NCBI GenBank assembly: GCA_016801885.1
Contig: JAFBJY010001439.1
Coordinates: forward strand, 31,496-95,495
DNA: 64,000 bases
DNA from: Toxotes chatareus
Lineage: Eukaryota > Chordata > Actinopteri > Toxotidae
Direction: 5' to 3'
Made by a program: the position numbers and the translations under genes. Positions within the stretch are counted from its first letter, which is position 1. Every line of letters starts with the position of its first letter. Shown here in pieces: positions 11,931 through 23,600 of this stretch. The notes below the pieces were generated by a model that had not been told where the DNA came from, made no database searches, and saw only the letters and a list, made by a program, of their open reading frames with translations.

Positions 11931-12575
11931 TTCACATTAGGGCAGGACAGACAATCAACAAAGTGGGAAACCAGACAGATAGAGGAAGTAGTCTAGGAAC
12001 AGATACACAAGGAACGGGAGCTCAACAAGAACAAAGTTTGATATCAAATAAGTTTGATATGAACAAATTTCTGTCTGAATGAGATGAATTCTAAACTTTG
12101 ACTCATGAGTCAAAAGTATTCTCGTTTTGTTAAATGAAGATGGAAAATTTGAGGAAGTAAAGACTACAAATATGTCTGCTCACAACCTTAAACCCTGATA
12201 GCTGCATTACATCAGCTATAACAGCTTCACACACAGTTTGTCATTATTAAGCTACATATTATTCATTGTGTCTAACATTATACATAAACAAGAAATGCAA
12301 AATGGAATCAGGAACAAGGACCAGTAGCAGGACTGCAAAATAAAACAGAAAGTACAGAACCAAAGAAGAGTCCACAAACAGTCCATAAGGAGTTTAACAA
12401 AATCCTAAAAGAATCCAAAAACTGACCCAGGGGCTGATAATGCCAAAGAGTCCAAATGACCAACAACAGTCCAAAACAGTTTTTAAACAAAAGCTCCAGA
12501 TAGTCCAAAGGAGCCCAACAAAAAATCCAACAAGGTCCAAAACAGATTTCAAAACACCCACCCTGGGTGCTGATC
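11925..12575 (-). mobile_element. LTR-like repeat family A, rearranged fragment
   Basis: 11930-12035 matches 43310-43400, 12040-12240 matches the host sequence at 43725-43920, and 12296-12430 matches 43460-43590 of the family A element at 42883-43618. Order relative to that element is scrambled, so the locus has been rearranged or recombined after insertion. Confidence 0.6.
12435..12569 (+). repeat. Near-perfect inverted repeat, left arm
   Basis: 135 bp whose reverse complement is 12977-13110 with a single A-run length difference. Left arm belongs to the LTR-like family A 3' region (CCACCCTGGGTGCTGATCATAACA follows). Spacer is 407 bp. Confidence 0.9.
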
Positions 12576-12976
12576 ATAACAGTAATAACTAATAAGTAAT
12601 AATTTATAATATTCTACTGTTGAGATTATATGAAGTATAATGTGTGATAGATAGATAGATAGATAGATCAGCAAGTGAAGAGTGCAGCTTTGGACTTTGG
12701 ACCAGCCTGAGATCGCTAGGTCGCCGGTATCAAAACGCCGATCCACCCCAGCTCCCTGGGTGCCCTAGTAGGCAGCCATCTGCCCCAGTGTCTCTAGTGC
12801 ATCTGCATGCTCTCTGCATTTTACTCACACCAAGTGAGAAATTTCCCCCAGTTGGAAACAACTTGAAGGACAATAAGGGATTAAAATTAGAATTAAATTA
12901 AAACTTAATCTGTCACACAGAGGTGAGCTGTTGTGCAGGGCTGTGCAGAAGGGAAGGAATGATTTCCTGAAATCAT
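12570..12976. other. Spacer of inverted repeat, with (GATA)n at 12645-12668
   Basis: Holds a GATA tract and a stretch (12720-12900) ending in GGACAATAAGGGATTAAAA, resembling the 3' end of a retroposon. No gene. Confidence 0.5.
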
Positions 12977-13110
12977 CACCCAGGGTGGGTGTTTTGAAAT
13001 CTGTTTTGGACCTTGTTGGATTTTTGTTGGGCTCCTTTGGACTATCTGGAGCTTTTGTTTAAAAACTGTTTTGGACTGTTGTTGGTCATTTGGACTCTTT
13101 GGCATTATCA
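12977..13110 (-). repeat. Near-perfect inverted repeat, right arm
   Basis: Mirror copy of 12435-12569. Near identity implies a recent event or ongoing gene conversion between arms. Confidence 0.9.
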
Positions 13111-13875
13111 ACAGAAAATCAGTTCTTCCTGGTTCTTCTGGCTCATCGGTGTCTTAATACTGACTGCTGAGGCTGCTTGTTTCTTTGTTTTCTTTGTTTC
13201 TGACTAAAGAACATTTTTACTTTCACTGATTTTCCATATTTTTCCATATTTTACCAATAAATCCCATGTGCAGAGTCAAACCCACATAGAATGTGTATCA
13301 CAGCCTGATAGATCTGATTCCTCTGAGCCAGAAAATATTAAAACTCAGTGAACCACACTATTACACTGGGTGACATGTTCCTTCATGTGCATGAACACAC
13401 ACACACTGCAGTTTATTCTGACTCAGTCCCACACACACTGTCCTGCTGCCTTAAATACTCACTACAGCACCAAATGTGGATCAATCCACTGATCAAAATA
13501 GTACCCAACAAATGCGCTGATTCCTCCTGTTTGCTTGATGAAAACTACAGAGAGCAGCTGTTTTAGGAAATCAGTGAACCTTTTGAAGAATAAACTGTAC
13601 ATTTGTGAGGGCTTTTTTTTTAATTTTGAACAAATCGGCTAAGCTCCAATGACATTTGTTCACAGTCAGACAGTGCTGAGAGATGAACTAACACTATTGG
13701 TTTTGGTCTTTTCATGAGTTTGTAGTAAAGAACCACAATGTAGAATAATACCAGAATTATCCTTTAATTACACACAAGATTATCTTCACCATCACTGATA
13801 TTTGTGCACATGTAACTCTGTAAACTGTACTTGTCCATTGTCTGTCAGTAAAGTTGAGTCATGGATCACAAACGC
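13111..13875. other. Intergenic; partly duplicated
   Basis: 13455-13560 (CACCAAATGTGGATCAATCC and onward) matches 45140-45245 in intron 1 of copy B, showing patchwork duplication. Otherwise no gene. Confidence 0.5.
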
Positions 13876-13879
13876 TTCT

Positions 13880-15693
13880 TTTTATTTTTATGTTTTATTT
13901 ATTTAACCTTTATCCAACCAGGTAAGTCAGTTGAGAACCAGTTCTCATTTTCAACAACAACCTGGCCAAGAGACAGCAGCAAGAGGCATGTTACACAATA
14001 AACAATAATTGAAATCTTGAACACCCATAAACAAATAAAAACATGAAGTCCTTCTCACAAATATATACATACAACAACATACAATACATACAACAAGGAG
14101 CTCACAAGCAAATTAGAAGCAGGTGCACTGATCGGATTGTAATGAGTTATTGAAAGTAGATAACGGGATGAAGGTACGGAGTTTGTTTTTGTAACTCATT
14201 CCAGTCACTAGGAGCAGCAAAATGGAGTGAGGAACAACTGAAGGAAGTTTGGACTTTTGGAGTGATCAAGGTGATGAAGTTACTTGAGCGTAGATTGTGG
14301 GTGTTGTTGGAGATGTTGATTAGTGATTGAAGGTATGGAGGGGTTTTGCCGATGATAGTTTTGTAGATGAACTGATACCAATGCAACAACCTGTGGGTGT
14401 GGAGCGATGGCCAGTTAATGAGAGAGTATAGATCACAATGATGGGTGTTAAAAGGGGCACCGGTGACAAAGCGGATTGCAGAATGATAGATGACATCCAG
14501 TTTATTGAGAAGATTTTTGGAGGCGGATCTGTAGATTATGTCGCCGTAATCTAGAATAGGGAGGATTGTCATTCTGACGGGGTGTGCTTTGCTGAGTGAG
14601 TGAAGGATGATTTATTACAGTAAAGAAAGCTGATTCTTGATTTGACATTAGAGAGCAATGTGGTGATGTGAATGTCGAAGGAAAGTGAACTGTCAAGCCA
14701 GATACCTAAATACTTGTAAGAACAGACCAACTGTAATACTGTACCATCCAAGGAGAAGATATTAAGGTGACAGGGGGTCTGGGGTAAATGACAGTTGAAG
14801 ATCATGAGTTTGGTTTTGTTTGTGTTTAAAAGAAGGTGAAGGTTGGAAAAAGTGTGTTGGAGACTATTAAAACTATGTTGCAAAGAGGTCAGGGCAGCGT
14901 TCAGGGTTGGACTGGATGTGTACAAGATGGTGTCATCAGCATATATATGGATAAGAGAGTTACCAGCAGCATGAACAATGTCATTTATATAGCTTTTGAA
15001 TAGGGTTGGACCTAATATAGACCCCTGAGGGACACCCATGGATAGAGGCAGGGGTCAGACTGGTAACCCCTAGCTTGCACTAATTGCATAGACCAGAGAT
15101 GTAACTTCTGAACCATGCCAAATAGTCCTCCGAATGACCTATGTCTTTGAGCTTGTCAAGTAGGATGTTATGGTTTACTGAGATCAACAAACACAGCCAC
15201 ATAGTATTCTTTTCTATCGATGGCACATATGATGTTGTTTAGCACCTTAAGTGTTGCGGAGATACACCCATGACCAGATCTGAAGCCAGACTGCATAGGG
15301 GTAAGAATACTGTGGGATTCCAGGTGGTGGGTAAGCTGTTTGTTGACTAATTTCTCAAAGACTTTGGAGAGGCAAGGCAAGATGGAGACAGGCCTAGATG
15401 GGGTCTAGATTGTCACCTCCCTTAAAGAGAGGGGTGACAGCTGCAGATTTCCAGTCTTGGGGGAGTTCACAGGTTTGCAAGGAGAGGTTAAACAGATGAG
15501 TGACAGGTGCTGCAATAGTGCGTGCTGCTACCTTCAGGAAGAAGGGGTCTAGAGTATCCAATCCAGCTGATTTGTGAGGATCCAGCTTGAGTAGCTCCCC
15601 AAGCACCTCATAATCCTGAATCGATTGAACGGAAAAATGGGAGTTGCTTGGAGAGTTGCTTGGAGAGGGGATCACGGTTTGGTGTCGCATCAT
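13880..15693 (-). pseudogene. LINE (jockey/I-like group) with reverse transcriptase, decayed
   Basis: Minus-strand LINE. From its 5' side: DPHKSAGLDTLDPFFLKVAA and WKSAAVTPLFKGGD (15693-15394), LSKVFEKLVNKQL and SGFRSGHGCISATLKVL then FVDLSK (15380-15168), GVPQGSILGP and the catalytic YADDT (14929-14943), SYKYLGIWLDSSLSF (to 14569), and a C-terminal block LLHWYQFIYKTIIGKTPPYL (14572-14147). The catalytic YADDT is intact, but sequence is missing just after FVDLSK (motif A) and at least three frame breaks separate the pieces. The 3' UTR at 13880-14140 contains the widespread TTTAACC..ACCAGGTAAGTCAGTTGAGAACCA phrase. No endonuclease domain remains: 5'-truncated. It lies where copy A would be expected to have its promoter. 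Confidence 0.8.
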
Positions 15694-16145
15694 TAAGGTT
15701 GACAGCAGAAGTGGGATTAACCTTATACATTTTAAATATATTTTGTACTCTAATATCTTTTTAACATATTATTTATTAGCCTTTTTAATCAACCTTTTAA
15801 GCCGCATGAAATTAGATATTAATGAACTTCTGATATTACAATATTTATTAAACATTTCTCTTTGACAGTTACAATTACTTTACTGTCTCTTGGTCAGTTT
15901 TGTTTCTGTGGACTGTAGGGAAGAAGAGTCAGGATGAAGAGACAGAAAAGGAGGGAAAGAATATCAAATGTAGTTCTTCATGTTCTCTCAGTCAGAATGA
16001 ACAGTTTGACACAAAGTTGGGACGATCTACTCTGTTAGACTGTGTGTGCTATTCCTGTTCTTGCATGTGACTCTTGATCAGACTTGTCTGTCCTGATTTT
16101 TCGTGTGTCTGAGCTCACACTCTGTTTTACTGGTTTCCCTCTCAG
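15694..16145. other. Upstream sequence of NLR copy A
   Basis: From about 15875 it matches 44350-44590 upstream of copy B exon 1 (TGTGGACTGTAG, AAGAAGAGTCAGGATGAA and so on). To the left of about 15870 the match is lost: the 5'UTR exon and ISRE-like motif found in B at 44222-44336 have no counterpart here; AT-rich sequence and the LINE occupy the place. Confidence 0.6.
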
Positions 16146-16164
16146 ACCGCCTAAAGTCCAGAAA

Positions 16165-16298
16165 ATGAGTGTTTGTGTGGAGGAAAAGGAGGACAGAGCA
16201 GAGTCTCCAGGATCCAGCTGTCTGTCTATGAAGAGTGACTGGTCCAAACAGAGAGATCCTCCATACTTCAGTCATGAACCTGGACCGTCAGACACAAA
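16165..16298 (+). CDS. NLRC3-like copy A, exon 1 (N-terminal)
   Basis: Acceptor CTCTCAG at 16139-16145, ATG at 16165, donor AAA|GTAAGA at 16299. It encodes MSVCVEEKEDRAE, then SPGSSCLSMKSDWSK and SHEPGPSDTK, the short repeated peptide that precedes FISNA in fish NLRC3-like proteins. Ends phase 2 (two bases AA), completed by the first A of exon 2. The ATG is the first in frame after the acceptor and is shared with copy B (44607), which supports it as the start. Confidence 0.8.
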
Positions 16299-16395
16299 GT
16301 AAGAGAACTGCTACAAACCTGTGAACTTCCAAACTGTGGGCTATAACAGCGTTTACTGTGTTGAGGTCCTGCAGTCGTCGTCACTGTCTGTAACT

Positions 16396-17075
16396 GTTGT
16401 GTGATGCTGCTGTTTAGCCACAAACATGAGGAAGAGGACCCAAATGCAGAAACCCCAGGACGGACAAATGAGTAAATTAAAAGTTCTTTTATTTAACTCA
16501 AACTCTCTGGAAAAAGTCTAGGGGCAGGAAACAAAAGTTCAACAACTAAAAATCATCCAAATGGAGAAAAACCTTCAGAAACAGAAACTCTAATCCAAAA
16601 AGTCCTCACTGGTGACAGAACAAAATAACAGAGGAAAGTGGAAACAGGAGGCAAATCCAGGACAGTGCACAGGTAGGGAAACAGATAAGACAACTAACAG
16701 AAGGCTCCAGGACGAGAACAGAGACTCCAGGAGGTGAACCACAGGTGCAAATATGAGCTGAGACACAGACTAACTGACAAAGGAACAGGGGGAGCAACAA
16801 GACTTAAATACACAGGAGGTCATTTACAACAGGTGACACAAATCAGGAAGGGAAGCCAATCGACAACTGAGAGAAAGCAGATAAAGACAGGAAATAAATT
16901 ATGAACAGGGACCAGGGTTTCAAAATAAAACAGGAAAAGCCAAAACCAAAACTCAAGAGACCAGAACCAAAGTGACATGATTTCAAAAACAAAAGGAAGG
17001 AGTAAGAAGTACTACCAACACTTAAGGCCTGTCAAGGCCATCCAAAACAGTCCCCTTAGGAGCTGATAGTTGAAG
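16396..17075 (-). mobile_element. LTR-like solo element in intron 1 of copy A
   Basis: Begins near TGTTGTGTGATGCTGC and carries GAGGAAGAGGACCCAAATGCAG, a minus-strand polyadenylation-type region near 16470-16490, and ACTTAAATACACAGG (minus-strand TATA-like, 16803-16817). The same element sits at the same intron position in copy B (44832-45103, internally deleted), so it was inserted before the A/B duplication. Related to the family A elements at 40085 and 42883. Open frames here are compositional. Confidence 0.6.
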
Positions 17076-17443
17076 TAACTGCTGTAGAGTCGGCAGAAAG
17101 TAAGTTCTTCCTGCTTCTGTTGGCACATCATAGAGCAACAAATTTGGCCGATTCAAGTTTTATCACTAAAAATATAGTTAATTTGATCAGACTGACGTAA
17201 GACTCATCGACTTTGTCCCCAAAGAGGATTTCAACACACAAAATAGATTATATTAATTTGCATACAATATTGTGTGTTTTATTCAACTTTTGTAAACTCT
17301 TGGTGTTTCCAGTTACAAGTGACCGGTGATTAGAAATGAATGGGGGAGACTACAATTAGTGTAAAAAATAGAGCTCAGGTACATCCTCATTTGTCAGATG
17401 GACACATGCATACAAGACACACTGCCTGCAGCACGCACGCACA

Positions 17444-17530
<87 letters not shown>
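17444..17530. repeat. (CA)n microsatellite
   Basis: Nearly pure CA run of about 87 bp with one TC interruption. Apparent poly-His/Thr reading frames across it are artefacts. Confidence 0.95.
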
Positions 17531-17532
<2 letters not shown>

Positions 17533-17604
17533 TGGGTTCCTTGGCAACCACTATGGGAACCTTTACCCAAAAGAGTCACCTGTTGGAAGTTCTCACAGAC
17601 AGTT

Positions 17605-17797
17605 GCAACATTTATTCATTTTCTATACTGCCTGATCTGTCAGGGTCAAGGGGAGCTGGAGCCTATCCCAGCTGACTATGGGCAAGAGGGTACACCCTGG
17701 ACTGGTTACCAGTCAATTGCAGGGCTGACACACAAAGATAGACAAAGACAGACAACCACTCAAGCACACCTTGGGGCACTTTAGAGTAGCCAATTAA
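17605..17797 (+). repeat. Dispersed SINE-like fish repeat, left half
   Basis: Contains ATTCATTTTCTATACTGCC, GGAGCCTATCCCAGCTGACT, CAGGGCTGACACACAAAGA and TAGAGTAGCCAATTAA. The continuation (CCTAATGTGCATGTTTTTGG) is 1.94 kb away at 19742. Uninterrupted copy at 37490-37795. Split by the TTAA-bounded element at 17798-19737. Confidence 0.85.
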
Positions 17798-18198
17798 CCC
17801 CTTAACACTCCAGCCAAATTTGCCCAAAACACCTGCCAAAAACATACCCAAATTAAATTCAAAGCTGTTCTTGAACCCTTAGGAGGACATTCAAATGTTT
17901 GGTCTCTTTGTGAAGGTAACACTCTAAAGTTTTTATTTCAGCAGTCTGAGTACTGTAGGTGTAACTGGTATGGAGTAAGAGAATATTAAACACAGAAAAT
18001 TTTTTTTTTTTTCCCTCGCCTGGATTTTTTTAAAAAAAATGCATCTTTCTAATAACCTGGGCTTGTAGGATAGGTTTAGATGACAACATATTTCTGTAGA
18101 CTGAAGTCCTACCCATTCCATGTTAAAATTTCATAGCAATTGTACAAAAAATTGACTGTTTTGCACAGGTTTTTCAGTGGGTATGTCCAGGCGTTCTC

Positions 18199-18234
18199 AA
18201 GAGCTATCCAAAATGGCCACTTTGGATAGCTCTT
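18199..18234. repeat. Hairpin inside the piggyBac-type element
   Basis: AAGAGCTATCCAAA and TTTGGATAGCTCTT form a perfect 14-bp stem around an 8-nt loop; imperfect pairing extends outward (GGCGTTCTC with GGGCACGCCC). Confidence 0.85.
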
Positions 18235-18573
18235 GGGCACGCCCAGGTGCCAAGTGTATAACTCCTGAATGCTTCAACATACAGACATCAATGACGGCTC
18301 TAATGAAAGGTGACACTTAGAGGAATCATATTCCATAATGATCCCTCCAATATATTAATATTAATATTCATATTCATATTCACAATTAGTAGTACAAAAA
18401 TCGTTATGGAAGAGAAAACACATTGAATGCTCATTATTCTATTGAAACTAAACGTGCATTATAAGAAATTAGTCAGAAAAAGTGCTATGGTCAGAAAGCA
18501 ACACCTTTATGTGAATGAATTACATACTATTCACAGCAAACTGTTTACATATTTACAATTTCACCTAAGTTTG

Positions 18574-18780
18574 GCCGCCTGGTTAGCTCAGTTGGTAGAA
18601 CATGAGACTCAATATCTCAGGATCGTGGGTTTGAGCCCCACTCTGGACGGTCCCACCTCCACCTCCCCAGGTGGTCACCCTACAGGTCGTGAGTCCACTG
18701 TAGAATTTCGGTGTGGACTGGGCAGCCGCAACCTGGGCCTGGACCCAGATAAGAGACAACACTCTGAGAAGGTGACAAAA
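18574..18780 (+). mobile_element. tRNA-Lys-derived SINE
   Basis: Head resembles tRNA-Lys(CUU): box A TTAGCTCAGTTGG, anticodon arm TGAGA..TCTCA, and a perfect T arm GTGGG-TTTGAGC-CCCAC (box B). The anticodon loop (CTCAATA) and acceptor stem are degenerate, so it is not a functional tRNA gene. The body ends with CCTGGACCCAGATAAG near 18737-18752, which also occurs at the 3' end of the RTE LINE at 23815-23830, suggesting a SINE-LINE tail pair. Confidence 0.7.
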
Positions 18781-19702
18781 TGAGTGACCGCAGGAAAATT
18801 AATTCATTTACACGTAATTTTACATTATTTTGTTAATAAATTAATTTAAGCAACAAAAAAAACATCTGCGGAGCCCCTGAGGAGCTGAAAGAACCGGCAC
18901 TTTTAGTGAGCCGAGCCATAAGAAAATACTACTGTTTTTACGCACGCACGCACGACTAGCTGACATCCAGAATATTTGTTTACACAAGACGGTCTTGTAG
19001 CCCCCCTCCTTCCCCAACCCCGACATGTCACACTTCTCCGTGACTGGAATTTCATTGGCTACACGGCCATTCGATCAGATTCAGCGTAAGATCTTATAAG
19101 CGGAAACGACAAGCGTAAGAGTGGGGGTGTACTTTAACGTGACAGAGTCGCTCATTGGCTATTTCTGGCTGTGGGGGGCATAGATCTTCCCGGATGGTCA
19201 AATGAGGTGTCAATCAAAAGCAGAGGGCAGGGACTACAAACCAAGCTCCATGGTATTAACTTTCAAAACAAAACAGAGGCGACAAAACGTAGAAACGAAG
19301 GAGTAATAATAATACGCTGTGTTTTTCAGTCGGAAAAATCCGATTGCAACTTTTGATCATTTATGCACCTAAAGAAATGTTTTTGACCGCATTTTTCAAC
19401 TCGACGTGATTCTTTAGACTTTTCCCGACAAAACAAGACCATTTTTGTTGTTGTTGCGCTGCGTGTTGAACCGCAGGGCGACTAGTAAAAAAATAAAAAC
19501 AATAAGCGACGACAGTTGTTACTTTGACGTTTTTTAGACGATGGTTTAATTCTACCTAAAGTCGTTGTTTTATCTTGTCAAGCTTTATATCGCTGAAAAG
19601 ATAAGACTTTCAGCTTTCAAATGATGTGCTGCATGCGCACCACCTTAAATGTAGTAGTTATGTAGGTACAAAAAAACACAGACATGTCCGATAAATAGCG
19701 TG

Positions 19703-19722
19703 ACGGCCCGCCGGCGGGCCGT
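19703..19722. repeat. Perfect 20-bp GC palindrome
   Basis: ACGGCCCGCCGGCGGGCCGT equals its own reverse complement. It is subterminal in the piggyBac-type element and stands out in AT-rich surroundings; it may be a transposase-binding or structural site. Confidence 0.9.
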
Positions 19723-19737
19723 CGGAATGTTAAGGGG

Positions 19738-19888
19738 TTAACCTAATGTGCATGTTTTTGGGATTGTGAGAGGAGGACGGAGTAAACGGAGAAAGCCCAC
19801 GCAGACGCAGGGAGAGCTCCACACAGAGGTTTGAACCTGGAACCCTTTTGCTGGGAGGCAACAGAGCTAACCACTGCACCACCGTGCA
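19738..19888 (+). repeat. Dispersed SINE-like fish repeat, right half
   Basis: Continues the repeat at 17605-17797: GCATGTTTTTGGGATTGTGA, ACGCAGACGCAGGGAGA, TTTGAACCTGGAACCC, GCTAACCACTGCACCACCGT. Confidence 0.85.
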
Positions 19889-20154
19889 TAACATAGTTTC
19901 AATAATATTGAATTTTGGTATATAATACTTTTTGGAGGTCTTGCTCACAGTTCATTGTATGGCAGTACCATGTCAGCTGGATATACAGTAAGTCAGGCTC
20001 TTGACTATATATTTGATCACCACACTGGTGAGGAGGAGAGAGGCCAGGAAACTGACAGTGGGGATGGATTAGAGCTCACTTTGACCCAAAGTATGTAATA
20101 AACAGTATATTATGTTTCATCTCATTATTTCTTACATTCAAAAAAATCCAGAAA

Positions 20155-20320
20155 GGGGCGGTGCGGTGGTGTAGTAGTTGGAACTGTTGCTTCGTGGCAA
20201 GAGGGTTCTGGGTTCCAGCCCCAGTATAGGTGCTCCTGTGTGGAGTTTGTATGTTTTCCCTGTGTAGAGGGTTGTGTCAGGAAGGGCATCCAACAAAATA
20301 ACATACCAAATTTGAAAATT
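20155..20320 (-). repeat. Dispersed SINE-like repeat, inverted copy
   Basis: GGCGGTGCGGTGGTGTAGTA, GGGTTCTGGGTTCCAGCCCC and GTCAGGAAGGGCATCC are the end and flank of the same repeat class, here in opposite orientation to 17605-19888. The GTGGTGTAGTAGTTGG ... GGTTCCAGCCC spacing is tRNA-like. Confidence 0.6.
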
Positions 20321-20689
20321 GCGAATCATCACTTTTGCAGGTTTTCTGTTTCTGGAAGGCCACAGAGAAAGGTCACTTTCAGATAATTTCATCAATCAGT
20401 CAGAAAGTGGAACAACAATATTCAAAATAAATAAATAAATTTATGTTTTTTAGAACTCGAATTCAAGATGTATAAGCTCAGATCAGTGAGGTATACAGGC
20501 CATAAATAACTAGAAGTTCAAGACTTGTAATGTTCACAAGAATTTAAATTGATTTAAAAAATCAAACAGAACAAGTAGTGATAATATGTATATTTTTACA
20601 GTTTATGATGAATCTTAATGGAATGGTCATTTTTGACCGGGAACACAAAAATGTTTAACAAGAAATTAACAGAAGCCTCCTATGACTAT

Positions 20690-23600
20690 ATTTAAAACAA
20701 GGCCAGCTACGTCGCCCGGTATGGCGCAGCTGGGGCCTCACCCTAGAGCCAGGCCTGGGGTTGAGGCACGCACGCGAGCACCTGGTGGCCGGACCTCTCC
20801 CTATGGGGCCCGGCCGGGCAATGCCCGAAGGAATGACATGGGGCAGTCCTCCCGTGGACCCACCACCTGCAGGAGGAAACGTAGGGGGCCGGTGCAGTGT
20901 GAATTGAGCAGTGGTCGAAGGCAGGGGGCCTCTGCGACCCGATCTCAGGGCACAGAAACTGGCGCCGGGACATGGAATGTCACCTCACTGGGGGGATGGA
21001 GCCTGAGCTTGTGCGGGAGGTTGAGAGGTACTGACTAGAAATAGTCGGGCTCACCTCCACGCCCAGTCTGGGCTCTGGAACCCAATCCTTGAGAGAGGCT
21101 GGACTCTCTTCTATTCTGGAGTTGCCCGTGGTGAGAGGCGGGAGGCTGGTGTGGGCTTGCTTATAGCTCCCCAGCTCAGCCGCCATGTCTTGGAGTTTTC
21201 CCCGGTGAATGAGAGGGTCGCTTCCCTGCGCCTTCGGGTTGGGGAGAGTGTTGTCTCGGCCTATGGGCCGAACAGCAGTGAAGAGTACCAGACCTTCTTG
21301 GAGTCTCTGGGAGGGGTACTGGGCGGTGCTCCGACCGGGGACCCTGTCATTCTGCTGGGGCACTTCAACGCCCATGTGGGCAGTGACAGTGACACCTGGA
21401 GGGGCGTGACTGGGAGGAACGGCCTCCCCGATCAGAAACCGAATGGTGTTCTGTTATTGGACTTCTATGCTAGTCACAGTTTGTCCATAATGAACACCAT
21501 GTTCAGGCATAAGGGTGTCCATCAGTGCACATGGCACCAGGACACCCTAGGCCAAAGGTCAATGATCAACTTCGTGGTTGTGTCATTTGACCTTCGGCCG
21601 TATGTCTTGGACACTCGGGTAAAGAGAGGGGCTGAGCTGTCAACTGATCACCACCTGGTGGTGAGTTGGATACGCTGGCAGGGGAGGAGGCCTAACAGGC
21701 TCGGCAGGCCCAAACGTATTGTGAGGGTCTGTTGGGAACATCTGGCTGAGTGCTCTGTCAGGGGGGTCTTCAACTCCCACCTCCGGAAGAGCTTCAACCA
21801 GATACCGAGAGAGGCTGGGGACATTGAGTCTGAGTGGACCATGTTCTCTGCCTCTATTGTTGATGCGGCCGTCCGGAGCTGTGGTCATAAGGTCTTCGGT
21901 GCCTGTCGTGGCGGTAATCCCCGAACCTAGTGGTGGACATCAGAAGTAAGGGATGCCGTCAAGCTGAAGAAGGAGTCCTATCTGGCCTGGTTGGCTTGTG
22001 GGGCTCCTGAGGCAGCTGACAGGTACCGACAGGCCAAGAGGGCCACAGCCCGGGAGGTTGTAAAGGCAAAAACTCAGATCTGGGAGAGGTTCGGTGAGGC
22101 CATGGAGGATGACTATCGGTCGGCCTCACAAGAGATTCTGGCAAACCGTCCGGCACCTCAGGAGAGGGAAGCAGTGCTCTACCAACACTATTTATAGTGG
22201 AAGTGGAGAGCTGTTGACCTTGACTGGGGACATTATTGGACGGTGGAAAGAATACTTTGAAGATCTCCTCAATCCCACTGTTACGATTTCTGTTGAGGAA
22301 ACAGGGGATGGAGGTTCGGGGGCAGATTCATCCATCACTCAAGCTGAAGTCACTGAGGTGGTCAAAAAGCTCCTTGGTGGCAAGGCACCGGGGGTGGATG
22401 AGGTCCGTCCTGAGTACCTCAAGTCTCTGGATGTTGCAGGGCTGTCTTGGCTGACACGCCTCTGTAACATATAGCGTGGCAGTTGGGGACAGTACCCCTG
22501 GAGTGGCAGACAGGGGTGGTGGTCCCTCTTTTCAAGAAGGAGGACCGGAGAGTGTGCTCCAACTATAGGGGGATCACACTCCTCAGCCTCCCTGGGAAAG
22601 TCTATGCCAGGGTGCTGGAGAGGAGGATTCGGCTGATAGTCGAACCTCGGATCCAGGAGGAACAATGCTGTTTTCGTCCTGGAACACTGGACCAGCTCTA
22701 TAGTCTCTATAGGGTGCTCAAGGGTTCATGGGAGTTCGCCCAACCAGTCCACATGTGTTTTGTGGATCTGGAGAAGGTGTTAGACTGTGTACCTTGTGGC
22801 GTCCTGTGGAGGGTGCTCTGGGAGTATGGAGTCCGGGGCCCTCTGCTAAGGGCTGTCAGGTCTCTGTACGACCAGAGCAGGACCTTGGTTCGCATTGCTG
22901 GCAGTAAGTCAGACCTGTTTCCAGTGCATGTTGGACTCCGACAGGGCTGCCCTTTGTCACCGGTTCTGTTCATAATTTTTATGGACAGGATTTCTAGGCG
23001 CAGCCAGGGGCCGGAGGAGTCCGGTTTGGGGACCACAGGATTTCATTCCTGCTTTTTGCAGATGATGTTGTCCTGTTGGCTCCGTCAAGCCAAGACCTTC
23101 AGCATGTGCTGCGGTTTTCAGCCGAGTGTGAAGCAGCTGGGATGAGAATCAGCACCTTCAAGTCCAAAGCCATGGTTCTCAACCTGAAAAGGGTGGCTTG
23201 CCCTCTCCGGGTTGAAGGAGAGTTCCTTCCTCAAGTGGAGAAGATTAAGTATCTTGGGGTCTTGTTCATGAGTGGGGGAAGGACGGAGCGTGAGATTGAC
23301 AGGCGGATCGGTGCAGCTTTCGCAGTAATGTGGTCGATGTACCTGTCCGTCGTGGTGAAGAAGGAGCTGAGCTGAAAGGCGACGCTCTCAATTTACCGGT
23401 CGATCTATGTTCCTACTCTCACCTATGGACCTGAGCTTTGGGTCATGACCGAAAGGACAAGGTCTCGGATAGAAGCAGCCGAAATGAGTTTCCTCCGCTT
23501 GGGGTGGCTGAGAGATAGGGTGAGGAACTCGGTCATCCGGGAGGAGCTTGGAGTACAGCCGCTGCTCCTCCACATCGAGAGGGGCCAGTTGAGGTGGCTC

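Larger units (their letters stand above)
17798..19737. mobile_element. Non-autonomous piggyBac-type element
   Basis: Flanked by a TTAA target duplication (17794-17797 and 19738-19741) and ended by inverted repeats CCCCTTAACACTCC and GGAATGTTAAGGGG (13 of 14 matching). It precisely interrupts a SINE-like repeat whose two halves rejoin when one TTAA is removed. TTAA duplication and CCC-starting ends are hallmarks of piggyBac. I saw no transposase frame. Inside are a hairpin (18199-18234), a tRNA-Lys-derived SINE (18574-18780) and, in the right part, two ATTGGCT (CCAAT-box type) motifs near 19054 and 19154. A 20-bp perfect palindrome lies 15 bp from the right end. Confidence 0.85.

Noticed and set aside
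17340..17784. Open frames rich in His-Thr repeats
   Set aside because: They are translations of the (CA)n microsatellite.
18574..18648. Possible tRNA-Lys gene
   Set aside because: Acceptor stem does not pair and the anticodon loop is altered; a SINE body follows. Treated as a SINE head.
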